A stretch of DNA of 64,000 nucleotides from assembly GCA_963682055.1 (NCBI GenBank), contig OY821745.1, positions 4,967,501-5,031,500 of the forward strand, in the 5' to 3' direction. Position numbers and translations under genes: made by a program. Under the pieces are notes generated by a model, which worked only from the letters and a program-made list of their open reading frames with translations, did no database searches and had not been told where the DNA came from. Within the stretch, counting starts at the first letter, position 1. Each line of letters opens with the position of its first letter. Origin of the DNA: Primula veris (taxonomy: Eukaryota > Streptophyta > Magnoliopsida > Ericales > Primulaceae). Below are positions 1 through 11,401 of the stretch, one piece after another.

Positions 1-544
1 CAGAAACTCTTTAAATACATGTAACATTATTTCTCCTTAAATATTCCACGCATAGTAGTTATAGGAATAAATACAAACATCTCGTTATAGAAACCTCAAG
101 ATAATATTTACTATTCTTAATTGACATTTACTCTTCAGACAAGGCATCGGTTTTATATATGAATACAATCAAATCATGTCATTAATCATCTTAGTGAGGC
201 ATTCAAAGACTTATTACTTACACCATTATTCCTAATCATACGTTTATACAATTCCATATTTCTAACCGAAGTAAATTACATAATTACTAGGCCCAATTCT
301 TACCAGCTAATCCCTAAAAGTACTACCATGTATCAATCCATGGTAAATCATTTTACCAATTAAATACCTCTAAATCCTTTAAAACCCTATAGCTTTGATA
401 ACGTGTAACCGTAAGGTCCTTAAATCACTTAAACAACTAAACATTAGTATTCTTACTTATGAAAACAAAATAGTCACATGAGTAATTATTTAGAAGAATA
501 AATATTCAAAATTAAAATTTTAAATTAAAATACGGGATTTTACA
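1..544 (-). mobile_element. Partial Ty3/gypsy LTR (5' part), runs off left edge
   Basis: Read on the minus strand, an LTR-like end TGTAAAATCCCG begins at 544, directly after a purine-rich tract. The context is typical of the pol-end/PPT/3' LTR junction of plant Tekay/Del-type gypsy elements. The LTR continues leftwards out of the window, so its length is unknown. Beyond the first dozen or so bases it does not visibly match the LTR at 3537-5412. It may therefore belong to a different subfamily or a different insertion. No coding sequence is seen. Confidence 0.6.
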
Positions 545-590
545 CTCTCCACCACTTAAAGAAGTTTCGTCCCGAAACTTTATTTCTTTA
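545..590 (-). other. Polypurine tract and remnant of pol 3' end of a gypsy element
   Basis: On the minus strand this reads TTTCGGGACGAAACTTC, then AAGTGGTGGAGAG, then the LTR start. Many plant chromovirus-type elements end pol with a 'FGDE'-like coding stretch followed by a G/A-rich PPT of this kind. That family comparison is from general knowledge. The purine tract itself (545-555) is directly visible. Confidence 0.6.
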
Positions 591-3521
591 ATAACCTGAA
601 AAAAAAGATAATGTTTCCGAATAATATTATATATGCTTTCTTAGACGTGATTAAATCAGCTCACATAATTTTTTTAACCAACCGGACTCCAAAACAGTTA
701 CTTGTGTGTGCATGTAGCATAAACTATATAAAAGAAGTATAATAAAAGGTATCTTGGAAACTCATTTGAGATTAAAATTACTAACAATAATATCATCATT
801 ATCCTTGTGAAACTACTTATGATGGAAAAATACTAACGTAAATTTCTAAGGTCAAACTTTTACCACTTCGGATCGTTTATTATCTCATTAATTACCAAAT
901 TCTATAACTCCCATCAATCATAATTCCAAAACTCTATAACTCCTGTCTACATAATTCTTAGTCCAAATTCTGATTTTAGTCATCATCAATGCTAATAACA
1001 AAGTGTACACCATGAAAGCAAAACACATGATGTAAGCTAATCTTTTAATTGGTAAAATAAAATAAAATTTGTTCCTACCATGTTTTTCCTTGAACTGATA
1101 ATTAACCTCTGGGATGGTTCAAATTCAAACAACTATTACTGATATTGATACCGTAAGATAACCAAACTTATTCCAAAACTTGTTTCCATATCGTTTTCCG
1201 AAACATTTATTACTTAAACATCTATATCTATTTCATGTGCTTCCGCTGTACGCTCTGATAAAATAATAATAATAATGGTGCTAATCGGCCTAACATTGCA
1301 TTTTGTTTCTAATTTATCAAACAATCCAGTTTTAGCATCTAGATCACCACCCAAAAATAATACCAATCTCCCTTTATACCATGTTCTCTTAAACAAAACA
1401 ATCTTTAATTAATAAGAAGCGCAAAACCTAATAATTTATATTTAGTCCCAAAATACCACTCCAAATTCACATGTAATACATGCTCTCAATCAAAGTGCAA
1501 GACCTGTTGAAACTTTGCAACTAATCCGACCAAAGAGATTTACTTGAAATAACTAGGACAACTATAATGCTAGTTCACTTATTATTTGAACACTTTAAAC
1601 ACAAATTAAATCTCAAGTTTGGATTCTAATTATAGCTTAAACATCTTTTACAGTGGTCAAACGAATTGAAAATAACCTCACGAATCATTTCATTGAAACT
1701 CTAAGCAAAAGTCGGCACCGAAAGGTAATCCATGGACAACATTAAATTACAAAAATTAGAAGGAAACTACCATAATCGAGGTTCTCTTATAGCTGTCGAA
1801 AACTTCCACTCAAAAAAAAAAATTCCATAAAATAAATAAATATATCCTATCATGCCCTTTTGTTTGTTAGTTACAATCCGCCGCAATAGTTAACTACATT
1901 TTTATTTATATATACCAAACCAGTGACTTCATTAACGTACAAACCATTAATAGAGATAATAAGAAAATGTTTTAAAAACTTTGTCTCACCTATAATAGTT
2001 TACAAACTCAAACATTTTAACTTGTATAGGGGCATACTACACCAGATATATTTCTTAAGTTTTCAATAGTTAATCTTATAAAAATAAAATCTATTAAAAT
2101 TCCCTTATATCGACCTTGAATTTAGTACATATGAAATTAGCTGTGTGTAATTCCTCTTAAATATGGACACCAAACCAACTCAACTAAATTAAGTCTTACA
2201 TTATAGTATAGTCTTACATTATACAGTATCAAACGAGATTCTTCATGTAGGGACAATTAACTCAGAACCTAAAATATCTAAGTCCCCAGTTATCATTCTA
2301 TCGAGTGAAGGAAAATAGTTGCTAAATGTGAAACATATATATAAAACACTAGCTTACAATCTAACCAAGAAAAAATTATATTCAATGTCTAAAAGAGTAG
2401 AATCATGTTGTAAGGAAGAAATAAGTGCACAAACGACTTATAAAACTAATGAATTTAGGACACGACCTCACAAAACGTAATTAAACATTCATGTTTTCCA
2501 ACTTATAAAATCTAACCAAATTTGCAAAGGCATCAAATTCCGCTAATCATACAATACAACATTCCGCACATTACGTGATAATCACAAAACATGTAATTCA
2601 TGATAAAAGCTCGTTTTTCATGCTAATCATTTTATCAAGATTTCTAATGATCATAATTATAGAGCACTGAAATACAAAGCCAACGCTTCAAGCGGAATCA
2701 AATTCGGAGTAAAAACGAAGGAGTTACGAGCGTTTGAAGTTTAGCGAAAAACCGCAAAATTTGCCAGAAAACGACCAATCGTTTTTGACAAAACGAACGG
2801 TCGTTTTTGTCAAAATCTGACCAGAGAGGTCTGAAAAATGCGACCGATCAAAATAATACTTAAAAATAAAACGACCAATCGTTTTTCTGCAGAAAATTAA
2901 CGATACAAAAACGTAAAATTCCTCAACACTTGTTAATTCCTTACATGGAACATATCACACAACATCATTTTAGTCCACATCATTTACGATCAACATCCAT
3001 TCGCATAAAATGTTCATTACCACACAAGTTAATAATTGAAAAACACACTACATAAAACCATCAACTTCACAATTCTCGCACTCTAATAGTTCGCTACTAC
3101 TTGACATGCAAACTTTTACCTCATACACACTATATCAATCTACACACGCATACAAAGAACACAAAAGTGCGAGGGATAACCCATCACGGTACGTTATCCT
3201 AAAGCACCCGAGCGTCCTCGCATACTCTAGAATTCCACATCGCTAAGGTATTCCTTCACACATACCGACGAGAGGTCAACCCACTAGTTTGGTGAGCCGG
3301 GATCAACAAGCGTCCTCATTGTCCCCAACTTGCCTCACATGTGGACTTTCCTTCCATCAACTACTACTAAATTCTAGCTACATGTCTTAAGCTAAATGCA
3401 ACCCCCCGTTTTTAGAAAAAGTTTGAGTTTTTGGAAAAAGTTTTGTGAAAATGATACGATGGATCTTGGTCCAATGGCTACCCATCTTCCCGTCGTCCCA
3501 AAGTATACAAGAACCTAGTTA
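591..3521 (-). mobile_element. Internal region of a gypsy-type element, no gag-pol seen
   Basis: About 2.9 kb lie between the PPT side (545) and the primer-binding site (3522). No open frame over about 60 codons looks like gag, protease, RT, RNase H or integrase. The sequence is AT-rich, with a local set of self-complementary motifs near 2760-2890 of the type AAACGACCAATCGTTTT. The 3160-3520 part is the leader next to the PBS. Either this is a non-autonomous (LARD-like) element, or two different gypsy insertions were joined by deletion; the unlike LTRs at the two ends favour the second. Confidence 0.45.
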
Positions 3522-3533
3522 GCTCTGATACCA
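3522..3533 (-). other. Primer-binding site complementary to tRNA-iMet
   Basis: The minus strand reads TGGTATCAGAGC three bases after the LTR end at 3537. This is the standard plant gypsy/copia primer site matching the 3' end of initiator tRNA-Met. It fixes the transcription direction of the LTR at 3537-5412 as minus and marks that LTR as a 5' LTR. Confidence 0.85.
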
Positions 3534-3536
3534 ACT

Positions 3537-5412
3537 TGTCACGACCCAAAATCCGTAAAACGAATATCGAGGCATGACCTTTTTTTAAAACAAAAGAAAG
3601 TAGAACCTGTTGGTACGAAATTAAAAAATTTAAAAGAAAACACTTACGAGCTAAAGGAACAATTAACGGATAAATAAAAAGTTTGCCAAACGCGGCTACA
3701 AGTCAGGATTTATAAAAGCTAAAAATAACGAACGAATGAATTTGCCCGTAGGCTACAACCTCAAAAACAATCTAAGTAAAAAGAAAGCAAAAGCCCGAAC
3801 CCATGTGATGCCTTGCTAAAACTCTTAACCATACGCTTCAACCTAAGTTGTACCTGAAATACAAAATTGTAACGGTGAGTCCCACGCACATAACTAGACG
3901 GGACGGCACCACAAACACCGTCACTCCATCCCATAAATGCAAGAGCTCACAAATTCTACAACTACGGTAATCGATGTATAAGAAGAAATATAATGACATT
4001 CTACAACGGGATAAATTAAATAAATTAAATAACATCAACACACACATATAGCATACATGGACCTCTCACGCCACCTACCCCAGTCCGTAAGGTAGGTCAT
4101 TCCCTATCCCTTCGGCCGTCTTCTGTCCCCGGAATTAGGGAGAGACAGAGACCATTGCAACATAAAAGTAGATTTATAGTGCGCACTTGGACCTCTCACG
4201 CCACTCGTCCCAGTCCGTAAGACGAGTCATTCCCTATCCCTTCGGCCGTCTTATGCCCCCGGAATTAGGGAGAGACATAGACCATTGCTAACAATAAAAT
4301 AAATATAGTGCACACTGGGACCTCTCATGCCACCTACCCCAGTCCGTAAGGTAGGTCATTCCCTATCCCCTCGGCCGTCTTCTGTCCCCGGAATTAGGGA
4401 GAGACAGAGACCATTGCCACTACAGCTAAATCACAAGGCCTCGGCCAATAGTAATAAATCATCCAATTAACACAATCTCATACGTATAAATATTAAGGTC
4501 TCGACCAATAATATTATACTATTCAAATAACACCATCTCATACGTCACTTAACGTAATACAACATAACACATAACCACATGTACTAAATTCACAACTAGC
4601 CAAACGCTATAACAACATAAAATCACTTTCAGGCATTTTAACAAACACCTTGTAAGCGTAAACTACAATTCACCATTATTCAATATAAATTTATCCAATT
4701 TCATCAATAATTATATATTCACAATAATCAACGCATAAAACATGCAAACCCATCCATAATCTCATTAATCCGAAATTAATATAATTAACTCATCAATTTC
4801 TCCCATTCAAATAAGTGAATAAATCATACAACAATTAAACCCAATTAACAATTTATAAACCTAATTAAGATAAAAAGGCATAAACCCCCAATTTCTAATA
4901 AACGCAAAACCAAATCCTAACATACACCCTCGTCTAGTCGCAATGGATAACCCCCGTTACCTTAGAGCGTAGTGGAGATGCTTCCGGTATGAACCCGCTA
5001 ATGGTGGCTTCCTCTTCTTCTTCTTCTCTTTTCTCTCTTTTTCTCTCTTTTCTCTCTTGGCTGATTTTTAGGTTTAAAGAATTGAAAAGTGGGCTGATTT
5101 TAGGTATAAAAAAAACTGTTTTTACAAAGTTTGTGGAAGCGAACTATTTGGTCCCCAAAGTTCTAAAAGCTAACTCTTAATCCAAAAATATTGTTTTACT
5201 ACTCAAAAATAACAAATCTTTAGAAACAAAACTATTGGGTCCTTTTTATTTATAAAATTAGTAACAGGTTTTTCAAATAAAGTTTTTCGGAAGAGTTTCG
5301 GTTTTTGGCTAAAAATTAGTCGAGTGACCGGTTTTTGGTAAAATTTGAATAAAACGTTTTTGGATAAATTAAATCATAAATAAAACCACTTATAAAAATA
5401 CGGGATGTTACA
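3537..5412 (-). mobile_element. Ty3/gypsy 5' LTR, 1876 bp
   Basis: On the minus strand the LTR starts TGTAACATCCCG (5412) and ends GGGTCGTGACA (3537), with a tRNA-iMet PBS immediately after it. It is homologous over its whole length to the solo LTR at 52605-54321. It contains a CT-rich tract (plus strand about 5010-5058) and three roughly 130 bp tandem units at 4059-4418. The outer flank (from 5413) is the middle of a foldback-family repeat whose uninterrupted form is at about 43150, so the LTR element inserted into that repeat. Confidence 0.85.
4059..4418. repeat. Three ~130 bp tandem units with paired-stem hairpins inside the gypsy LTR
   Basis: Units start at 4059, 4189 and 4318, each opening GGACCTCTCA. 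Each has a 7-bp stem around an 11-base loop: ACCTACC/GGTAGGT in units 1 and 3 (4073-4097, 4332-4356) and ACTCGTC/GACGAGT in unit 2 (4203-4227). Four of seven pairs differ between units 1 and 2, and all four stay complementary. A second stem flanks the GGAATTAGGG segment, TTCTGTC/GACAGAG in units 1 and 3 and TTATGCC/GACATAG in unit 2. The related LTR at 52605 has only two units. Confidence 0.85.
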
Positions 5413-5429
5413 GTTCAGATGGACTACTA

Positions 5430-5440
5430 TAAAAAGGCGT
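5430..5440 (+). promoter_or_regulatory. TATA-like motif in the terminal arm of the foldback family
   Basis: ACTATAAAAAGGC lies about 15 bp inside the conserved GTTCAGATGGACTACTAT motif. The same motif recurs in the other arms (about 20355, 43165, 36845), and the inverted right arm near 47265 has TATATATAAAG. This would suit a promoter in each arm firing inward, as in some MULE terminal repeats. That is inference; no transcript evidence is available. Confidence 0.35.
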
Positions 5441-6059
5441 GGTAGATGATACAATTGTCCATCACTTGTGCATAAGCTCTATCAAACTGATCGTGTTCAT
5501 GGCTTTCATCCATATTAATCCGGTTTATTATTATCTTTGATGAAATGTTATGAATAGTTATCACTTTTTGATAGACGTTTGGAAACACATAAATATCCAA
5601 TTCAGTTATGCAAATGCAAAAGCTATTTCAAATTGGTCGTGTTGATGACATTTCATCAATTTCAATGTTAATGAAATGTCATGAATACGATCAAATTGCA
5701 ATAACAAAAACTATTTGAAATTGGACAAGGAAAGAAAAAAAAAATTGCACAACAGTTTTTTTCAAGAACTTGTTTTGCTAGGACATATAATAAATATATA
5801 GTTTTTATGTACAAATATGGACATATTTTGTAGTATTATACTAATATTTTTTTAATATTTATTTTTCCTTTGCACAATAACCAAGAACATATGCATGTGC
5901 ATGTGCATAATATATAGAATAAAGGGGTAATTAAAATAAAAATACACTATACTTATTATATTAACAAAAATATATAATCAAAAATTAAATTATCAAAAAT
6001 ATATCTTTCATTAATAATTAATAAAAAAGAAAAATCAGATTCATCACTCATTATCTATT

Positions 6060-6400
6060 TACTCTCTCTCTCTCTCCACCTGTCATTCTCTCTCTCCTCC
6101 TCCTTCTCGCTCTCTCTCTGATTTCTCTTCCCTCCTTATTCTCTTTCTCTCTGATCTCTCCTTCTTTCTCTCTCTTTCTGATCTCTCTCTCATCCTTCTA
6201 TCACTGTCTCTCCTCCTTCTTCTTCCTCTTTCAATCTCTCTCTCCTCCGTTTTCTCACTCTCTCCAGTCTTTCTCTGCTCCTTCTTCTCGCCCTCTCCGA
6301 TCTCTTCTCCTTTCGCTCTCTTTCCGATCTCTCTCTACTTATTGCTTTCTCTTTTTGATTTTTCTCTCATCCTTTCTCTCTCTCTCCGATCTCTCTATTT
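6060..6400 (+). repeat. CT-rich pyrimidine tract
   Basis: About 340 bp composed mostly of CTCTCT and TCTCC runs interspersed with GAT. A close copy is at 43805-44154. Similar tracts are found in plant 5' UTRs and core promoters. Here the tract directly precedes the 51-codon frame at 6402, so it could be its leader, or it could be a simple repeat only. Confidence 0.8.
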
Positions 6401-6401
6401 G

Positions 6402-6557
6402 ATGGAGATTGAAATGGAGACATCCATCGGAGTGGACGGAGAGGGTGTAAAGCGAAGTCGAAAACTCAAGGTTGATGTCGACGGAGATGCGGTCGTCAAA
6501 GGAGAGGCACACGACGATGACGTGGTAGTTCGAGATCAAATGACGGACGAATGTTGA
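6402..6557 (+). CDS. Short uncharacterised frame, 51 aa, duplicated at 44155
   Basis: ATG at 6402 follows the CT-rich tract and is the start shared in frame with the copy at 44155-44310. The predicted protein is acidic and hydrophilic, rich in Asp, Glu and Val, with an HDDDVVVRD run near the C-terminus and a terminal Cys. No known domain is recognised. The two copies differ by six substitutions, four amino-acid-changing and two silent, with no indel. That is too few changes to show selection. A longer upstream ATG (6342) reads through the CT tract and is less likely. It may be non-coding. Confidence 0.25.
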   Translation: MEIEMETSIGVDGEGVKRSRKLKVDVDGDAVVKGEAHDDDVVVRDQMTDEC

Positions 6558-6559
6558 AT

Positions 6560-7020
6560 TTGTTAACTGGGGTATTAAGTTGAAAAATAAGTGTATAAAT
6601 TCCGTGAATTAATGATATTAATTTAAAAATTATAGATATGAATTATGTAAATAAGGATATGAATTCTGTAAATTGGAGTATGAACTTTGAAAATAAGGGT
6701 GAACTCTACGAATTAGAGTATGAACTTTTGGAATAAGTGTATGAACTTTTGAAATAAGGGTATGAAAATATACAAATCAGTGTATAAAATTTTGAAATAA
6801 GGGTATGAACTTTTAGAATAAGGGTATGAAAATATACAAATTAAGGTATGAACTTTTGAAATAAGTGTATAAACTTTTTGAATAAGGGTATGAAATATAC
6901 ATATTATGGTATGAACGAACTTTTGAAATAAGTGTATAAACTTTTTGAATAAGGGTATGAAATATACATATTAGGGTATGAACTTTTGGGTATACTTTTG
7001 TTAATTAGAAATTTTTGGGT
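6560..7020 (+). repeat. Degenerate minisatellite of GGGTATGAACTTTTGAAATAAG type
   Basis: About 15 imperfect copies of a 25-35 base unit containing GTATGAA and TTTTGAAATAAG, with a higher-order duplication around 6850-6975. The same array is at 44330-44750. Its right-hand tail (TTTTTGGGTATGTTTTTGTT) also occurs inside the second CACTA element near 33125, so part of this sequence has moved between element types. Confidence 0.75.
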
Positions 7021-7554
7021 ATGTTTTTGTTAATTTAGTTTTAAAATTAGTATGTTTTGTTAATTTATCCTAAAATAAAATAAAATTATTAATATAGTAT
7101 TCCTAATATAACTTGATTTGTATAAACTGTTGGACAATATGTTATATAATTTACCCGTACAAGTACTAGATAAAAGCTAATATTGGTTTGTTCACTACAA
7201 GAAATTTGTCCGTTAGCAACAAAAGAAAATAAGGAGAAAATTTATGTTGTTGATTAGTAACATAATACTAACAAAACAGCAACAAAAACAGTATGATACA
7301 TTTAGTAACAGAATCACCAACTATTTAGCAACTTAAATTTAGCATCACTCTTATATGTTGCTAACAAGGTGTTACAATTTTTCGAATAAAATCAGCAACA
7401 AATTTACCATCAAATCAGCAACACGATATCCCCATAAAAATTAGCAACATAAAATATGTTGCTATATTTATTGTTTACAACATATAATAAGATGATTTAT
7501 CACTATTTTGTAACACACGTTTTTTATTGCTATAAGGCGGTCGACATACTATTG

Positions 7555-7592
7555 TATTGTGTGCGTGTGTGTATATATATATATATATATAT
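7555..7592. repeat. (TG)n/(TA)n microsatellite
   Basis: A short TGTG tract followed by about ten TA dinucleotides, inside the CACTA element. Confidence 0.9.
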
Positions 7593-8334
7593 TTAAATAT
7601 ACTTATATTTATATCTCCAAAATTCTACGTGATGATAGATAGTACTTAATGTTAAAAGAAATTTCCCTCGTAATTTTCTTTTTGTGTATTTGAATTCATT
7701 CCAATTACTTCTTTTGCCTCATGGCTATGTCTACTATAACCTTGAGCAAAAATCCATTACGAGTTGTAAGTTTTTAATCCCTGATTAGTGATGTTTTGGT
7801 AAAGTGTCGTTTGGTCTTTTAATTTGTTTTAGATCAAATTTAACCAAACCAATCATTTTCAAGTGGTTTGGTCCCTAATTTATCCAAATACCAAGTCAAA
7901 GCAAACGAATACCCATAAACCCTTAAACAAGACTATCAAATCCATATAGTTAAAAATCAAGATGAACTAATGTTAATAGCAAGCTTCTCGAATTCAACGA
8001 ATGACAATGAATACAATTAGGGCTGCAAAAGAGCCGAGTTCGGCTCGATGCAAGTGGACTTATGAGTGAAACTAGTGGTTCGTATATAGGGGTGTTGTAA
8101 TTTAAAGAAAAAAGAGGGAGGCTAATAAACTAAATTTATATGTAAATTATACACATATTGGTAGAATTATTCGTGATGTGAGGGTGATTGTATCCATCAC
8201 GAGCCTCATTCTACCTCCTCAACTAAGTGGACTTAGAATACTTTTCCAAGCTCGCATCGACTCTTGATTAGTATAACAAAACAAGTTCAAACTATGCTCA
8301 TGACTTATTTGAAAAGTTCGGGTTCGTGATGATT

Positions 8335-8450
8335 AGGCTTGTTAAACTCTAATGATCCAAGTTAGCCTCGTTAAGCTCTAATGATCTGAGTTAGCCTTGT
8401 TAACCTCTAATGATCCGAGTCAGACTCGTTAAACTCTAATGATCCGAGTC
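8335..8450 (+). repeat. 29-bp tandem repeat, four units
   Basis: Four units of 29 bp start at 8335, 8364, 8393 and 8422, with core CTCTAATGATC(C/T)GAGT and one to five differences between neighbours. They lie inside the CACTA element, in a part that starts near 8030 with a GAGCCGAGTTCGGCTC motif seen in several plant MITE-like repeats. Confidence 0.9.
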
Positions 8451-8573
8451 ATACTCGTGAACCTCAGCTCTACTCGTAACAAGTAATCATTACTTTTCGT
8501 ATACTATTTTTTGTAAAAATTATATATATATACATATAAAATTAAGCAAAATTATGACTTATTTTCAAAAATT

Positions 8574-10805
8574 TTGATTTATTTGATAAAAATGGACTCC
8601 AAGCCTCCAAATACTAAATCCCTTCCCTCCCTTTTTATTTTGAGATTTCCCCCCTTTTTATTTAAATTTCAAGATTTCACCCTTTCATTTTTATTTTGCA
8701 CCTTTTCCCCCCTATTTGTTATCAATTCTTGGATAATAAAATACACAATGTGCAGCAGAGTGTTCTCTCTCTCTACTCAAAAACAAAACAAGCCCTATTG
8801 ATCTTATATTTTTGCCGCTCTAGTCTTTTTGCTCATAGGTGTCTCTCTCTCTCTATCTTCCCTCTTTATATACACGTTTGTGTTTGCTTGCTTATGATAA
8901 TCGTCTATTTATTATTGATCAATATTTGTTTAGATAGGTTACTTTTTTTCAGCTTTTGTGTTTATTTAATGTTTGGACTTTCTACAAGTATGGTTTGATG
9001 TGTTTATTTTAGTTTGAATTCAGATACTTTGTATTTAATGGTCTATAACTGTAATTGGTCTAATTGTTACAATCAAATAAGCTGATTTTAGAATTTTCCA
9101 ATTTCAAATCATGTATATCTGTATCTAAATTCTAATTGTGTATTACCATATACCCTGTTTGTGTATGTCTTTATTTATTTCTTTCTGTTTTTTCTAATCT
9201 TTGAATGGATGTTCTTATATATCTAAAACTTAAATTACCCCCAAAATTTGAATCTTTTGTTAATATTTAAGTTACAGCGTAACCTCATAATAATATCTAC
9301 CTATTCTCCTGAATGGTATTAATGTATTTTGATAAGCTATGCATTGAGTAGAACCATTTTGTATCCTGAAACTTCTTTCTCTTGTAGAAGTAATAGTTAT
9401 AATGCTTTGATGTTTGGGGTCATTTTTCTTGTTTTATTGTGTAAGATATCTTTTTCTTTTGCCATAAATCAAAACTTATTCTTAATGTCTTCTTTACAGA
9501 TTCTCCGAGAGCCTTAATACTATCAATTTGCTTGTACGCAGTTTCACATTGCAATTATATTCTTTTCGATAATTGCTTCTCCAGGCATTTTGAAGGGAAA
9601 TCCTCTAAAGTAAGTGTCATTTAAGAAGATTTAGTATACATCTGTTCCCAATCTTGTGTTAGGATTTTATGTATTCTTTCTATATTGCTTGAAATTGGCT
9701 TCACAAATCCATATGGTTTTGTTAATTTCCTTCCTGAATCCTTTGCAGTAAGTATTAAAAAAGATTAAAACTCAGATACAAGTGTACACATATACAAGTT
9801 ATCTTGAAAAGCTGGAAAAAAAGTACTTCATGTATGTGTTAATTTTTGCTTGGTTAAAATGTCAAATTTCCAAACAAACAAACCTTTTATGCCCTTTATT
9901 TTTTCATCTTATCTTAGGTTGGCTTGTTTGCAAATTGCAAGCAATTGAATACTACATCTTTTGATTTTTTGTAATTAGATGTGAATATTACATTCAGTTG
10001 ATGATAGTTCTTCTGAAAGCGGTGATTCTTGTTTATATAGTCCAGGTGCTCGTGGGTGATGTGGGCATGCTCGTTGATAATTGACTATATTATATTTGCA
10101 GGTCATTTCGCTCTTATAATTTATTTAAAACTAGTCTGCTCTAGCTTAATGCAGATGTTAGAAATGTTTGTGATTTTGAAGTATAAATTAGTTTGAACAT
10201 AGTAAAGTATTACTCGTATATGTTTGCACGTCCTTTGTTTTAGTTTGTGTACTTTAAACTAGTTTATATACGCAGATCTTTTTGTAGTTTATAGTTTGAA
10301 TGTACACTACAAAATCCCCAATTTTCTACATTCAAGTCATTATTAGTATATATTGAGTTGTTCTGAATGTACTTAATTTTGTGGTTTTTGCTGTATCGAA
10401 TACTAAATGCTTTAAACCGAAATCAAAGTGTTACGTCTTTTTGGTAACTTTCAAAATGACATTGAGCTCTTTTACAGAAAACTGCAAAGATGCTACATAT
10501 CGTTTAGTCTTCAGTTGAAGTGATTAATCGGTCTAAAAAGGCTAGTTTATTGTGTTTGATATCACATGTTTTTAAATATGTAACTTATATATTCTTTTCA
10601 GCTGTTGACGACATTCAAGCCAAAAAGCCGAAGTTATCTCATATGTTGAACAAGACCGCTATTCCAATGATAATTTTATATTTATTTAGTTTGTTGCTGG
10701 TATGAAGATGAACCATGAAGGCACCATCTACAGCTTCGGATCATCAAACTCATCTTTTCTTGGCTTAACACTAGGACAGGTGCATCAAGTTCGTGGCCGC
10801 TAGGG
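8574..10805 (+). pseudogene. Possible captured host gene segment inside the CACTA element
   Basis: This part has the texture of a plant gene: a CT-rich leader-like stretch (8760-8870), T-rich intron-like stretches and several TTTNCAG acceptor-like sites (for example before 9501 and 10602). There are two short protein-like frames. One at 10602 follows a TTTTCAG and begins AVDDIQAKKPKLSHML. One at 10706-10803 begins MNHEGTIYSFGSSNSS, is about 32 codons long and ends in TAG. I do not recognise the source protein. CACTA elements often carry host gene fragments. This could equally be ordinary AT-rich filler. Confidence 0.25.
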
Positions 10806-11401
10806 ATTAGTGTTATTTGGAAATTTGTTTACTTGTGAAACTTTTAGATTTGTTACTGGTAGTTTTGGGTTGCAGTGCATAATAGCTTTCATAATGTTGG
10901 AATCTATGCGAGAATGTGTATAGGTTGTTTCATGTTTGTTTTGGGGATTGTATGGATAATAAATTCAATTAATGTTAATTTGTCTTTTGATTAATTTTTG
11001 TTTAAATATTTGATATTTAAATAATAATATAGCAACATACTATAAGCTTTAAATAAATAAATTAAATTAAAAGGAAAATGATGAAGAATTGTGACAAATT
11101 TATGACAAAAACTAGTTATGTTACAAAAGTGTTGCTTTTTCCATCCAAAAAACTTGTCAATTAGTAACATAAAGAATATGTTACAATTATGTTACTGACA
11201 TTGCAACATAAACAATGTGTTATAGTTATGTTACTGAGTATAATATTGTGTTGCTAATTTAGTTGCTGAAATCTGCAACAAGGCAAATAATAACATACCA
11301 GTTTTTGTTGCTAAATTGTTGTTGATTCTAGTTCGCAACATAAATAGCTTAAATAGCAACACAAACTTTTGTTGCTATAGGTATTTTTTCTTGTAGTGGT
11401 T

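Larger units (their letters stand above)
7193..11398. mobile_element. CACTA (En/Spm-type) DNA transposon, 4206 bp, non-autonomous
   Basis: Termini are CACTACAAGAAA and TTTCTTGTAGTG, the canonical CACTA ends. It is flanked by a 3-bp duplication GTT (7190-7192 and 11399-11401). The paralogous segment near 44950 shows the uninterrupted site with one GTT, confirming both boundaries. Subterminal regions (7193-7520 and 11040-11398) hold many copies of GCAACA/TGTTGC in both orientations, as expected for transposase-binding repeats. No transposase (TNPD-like) frame is visible. The interior holds a 29-bp tandem repeat and gene-like sequence. Confidence 0.93.
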
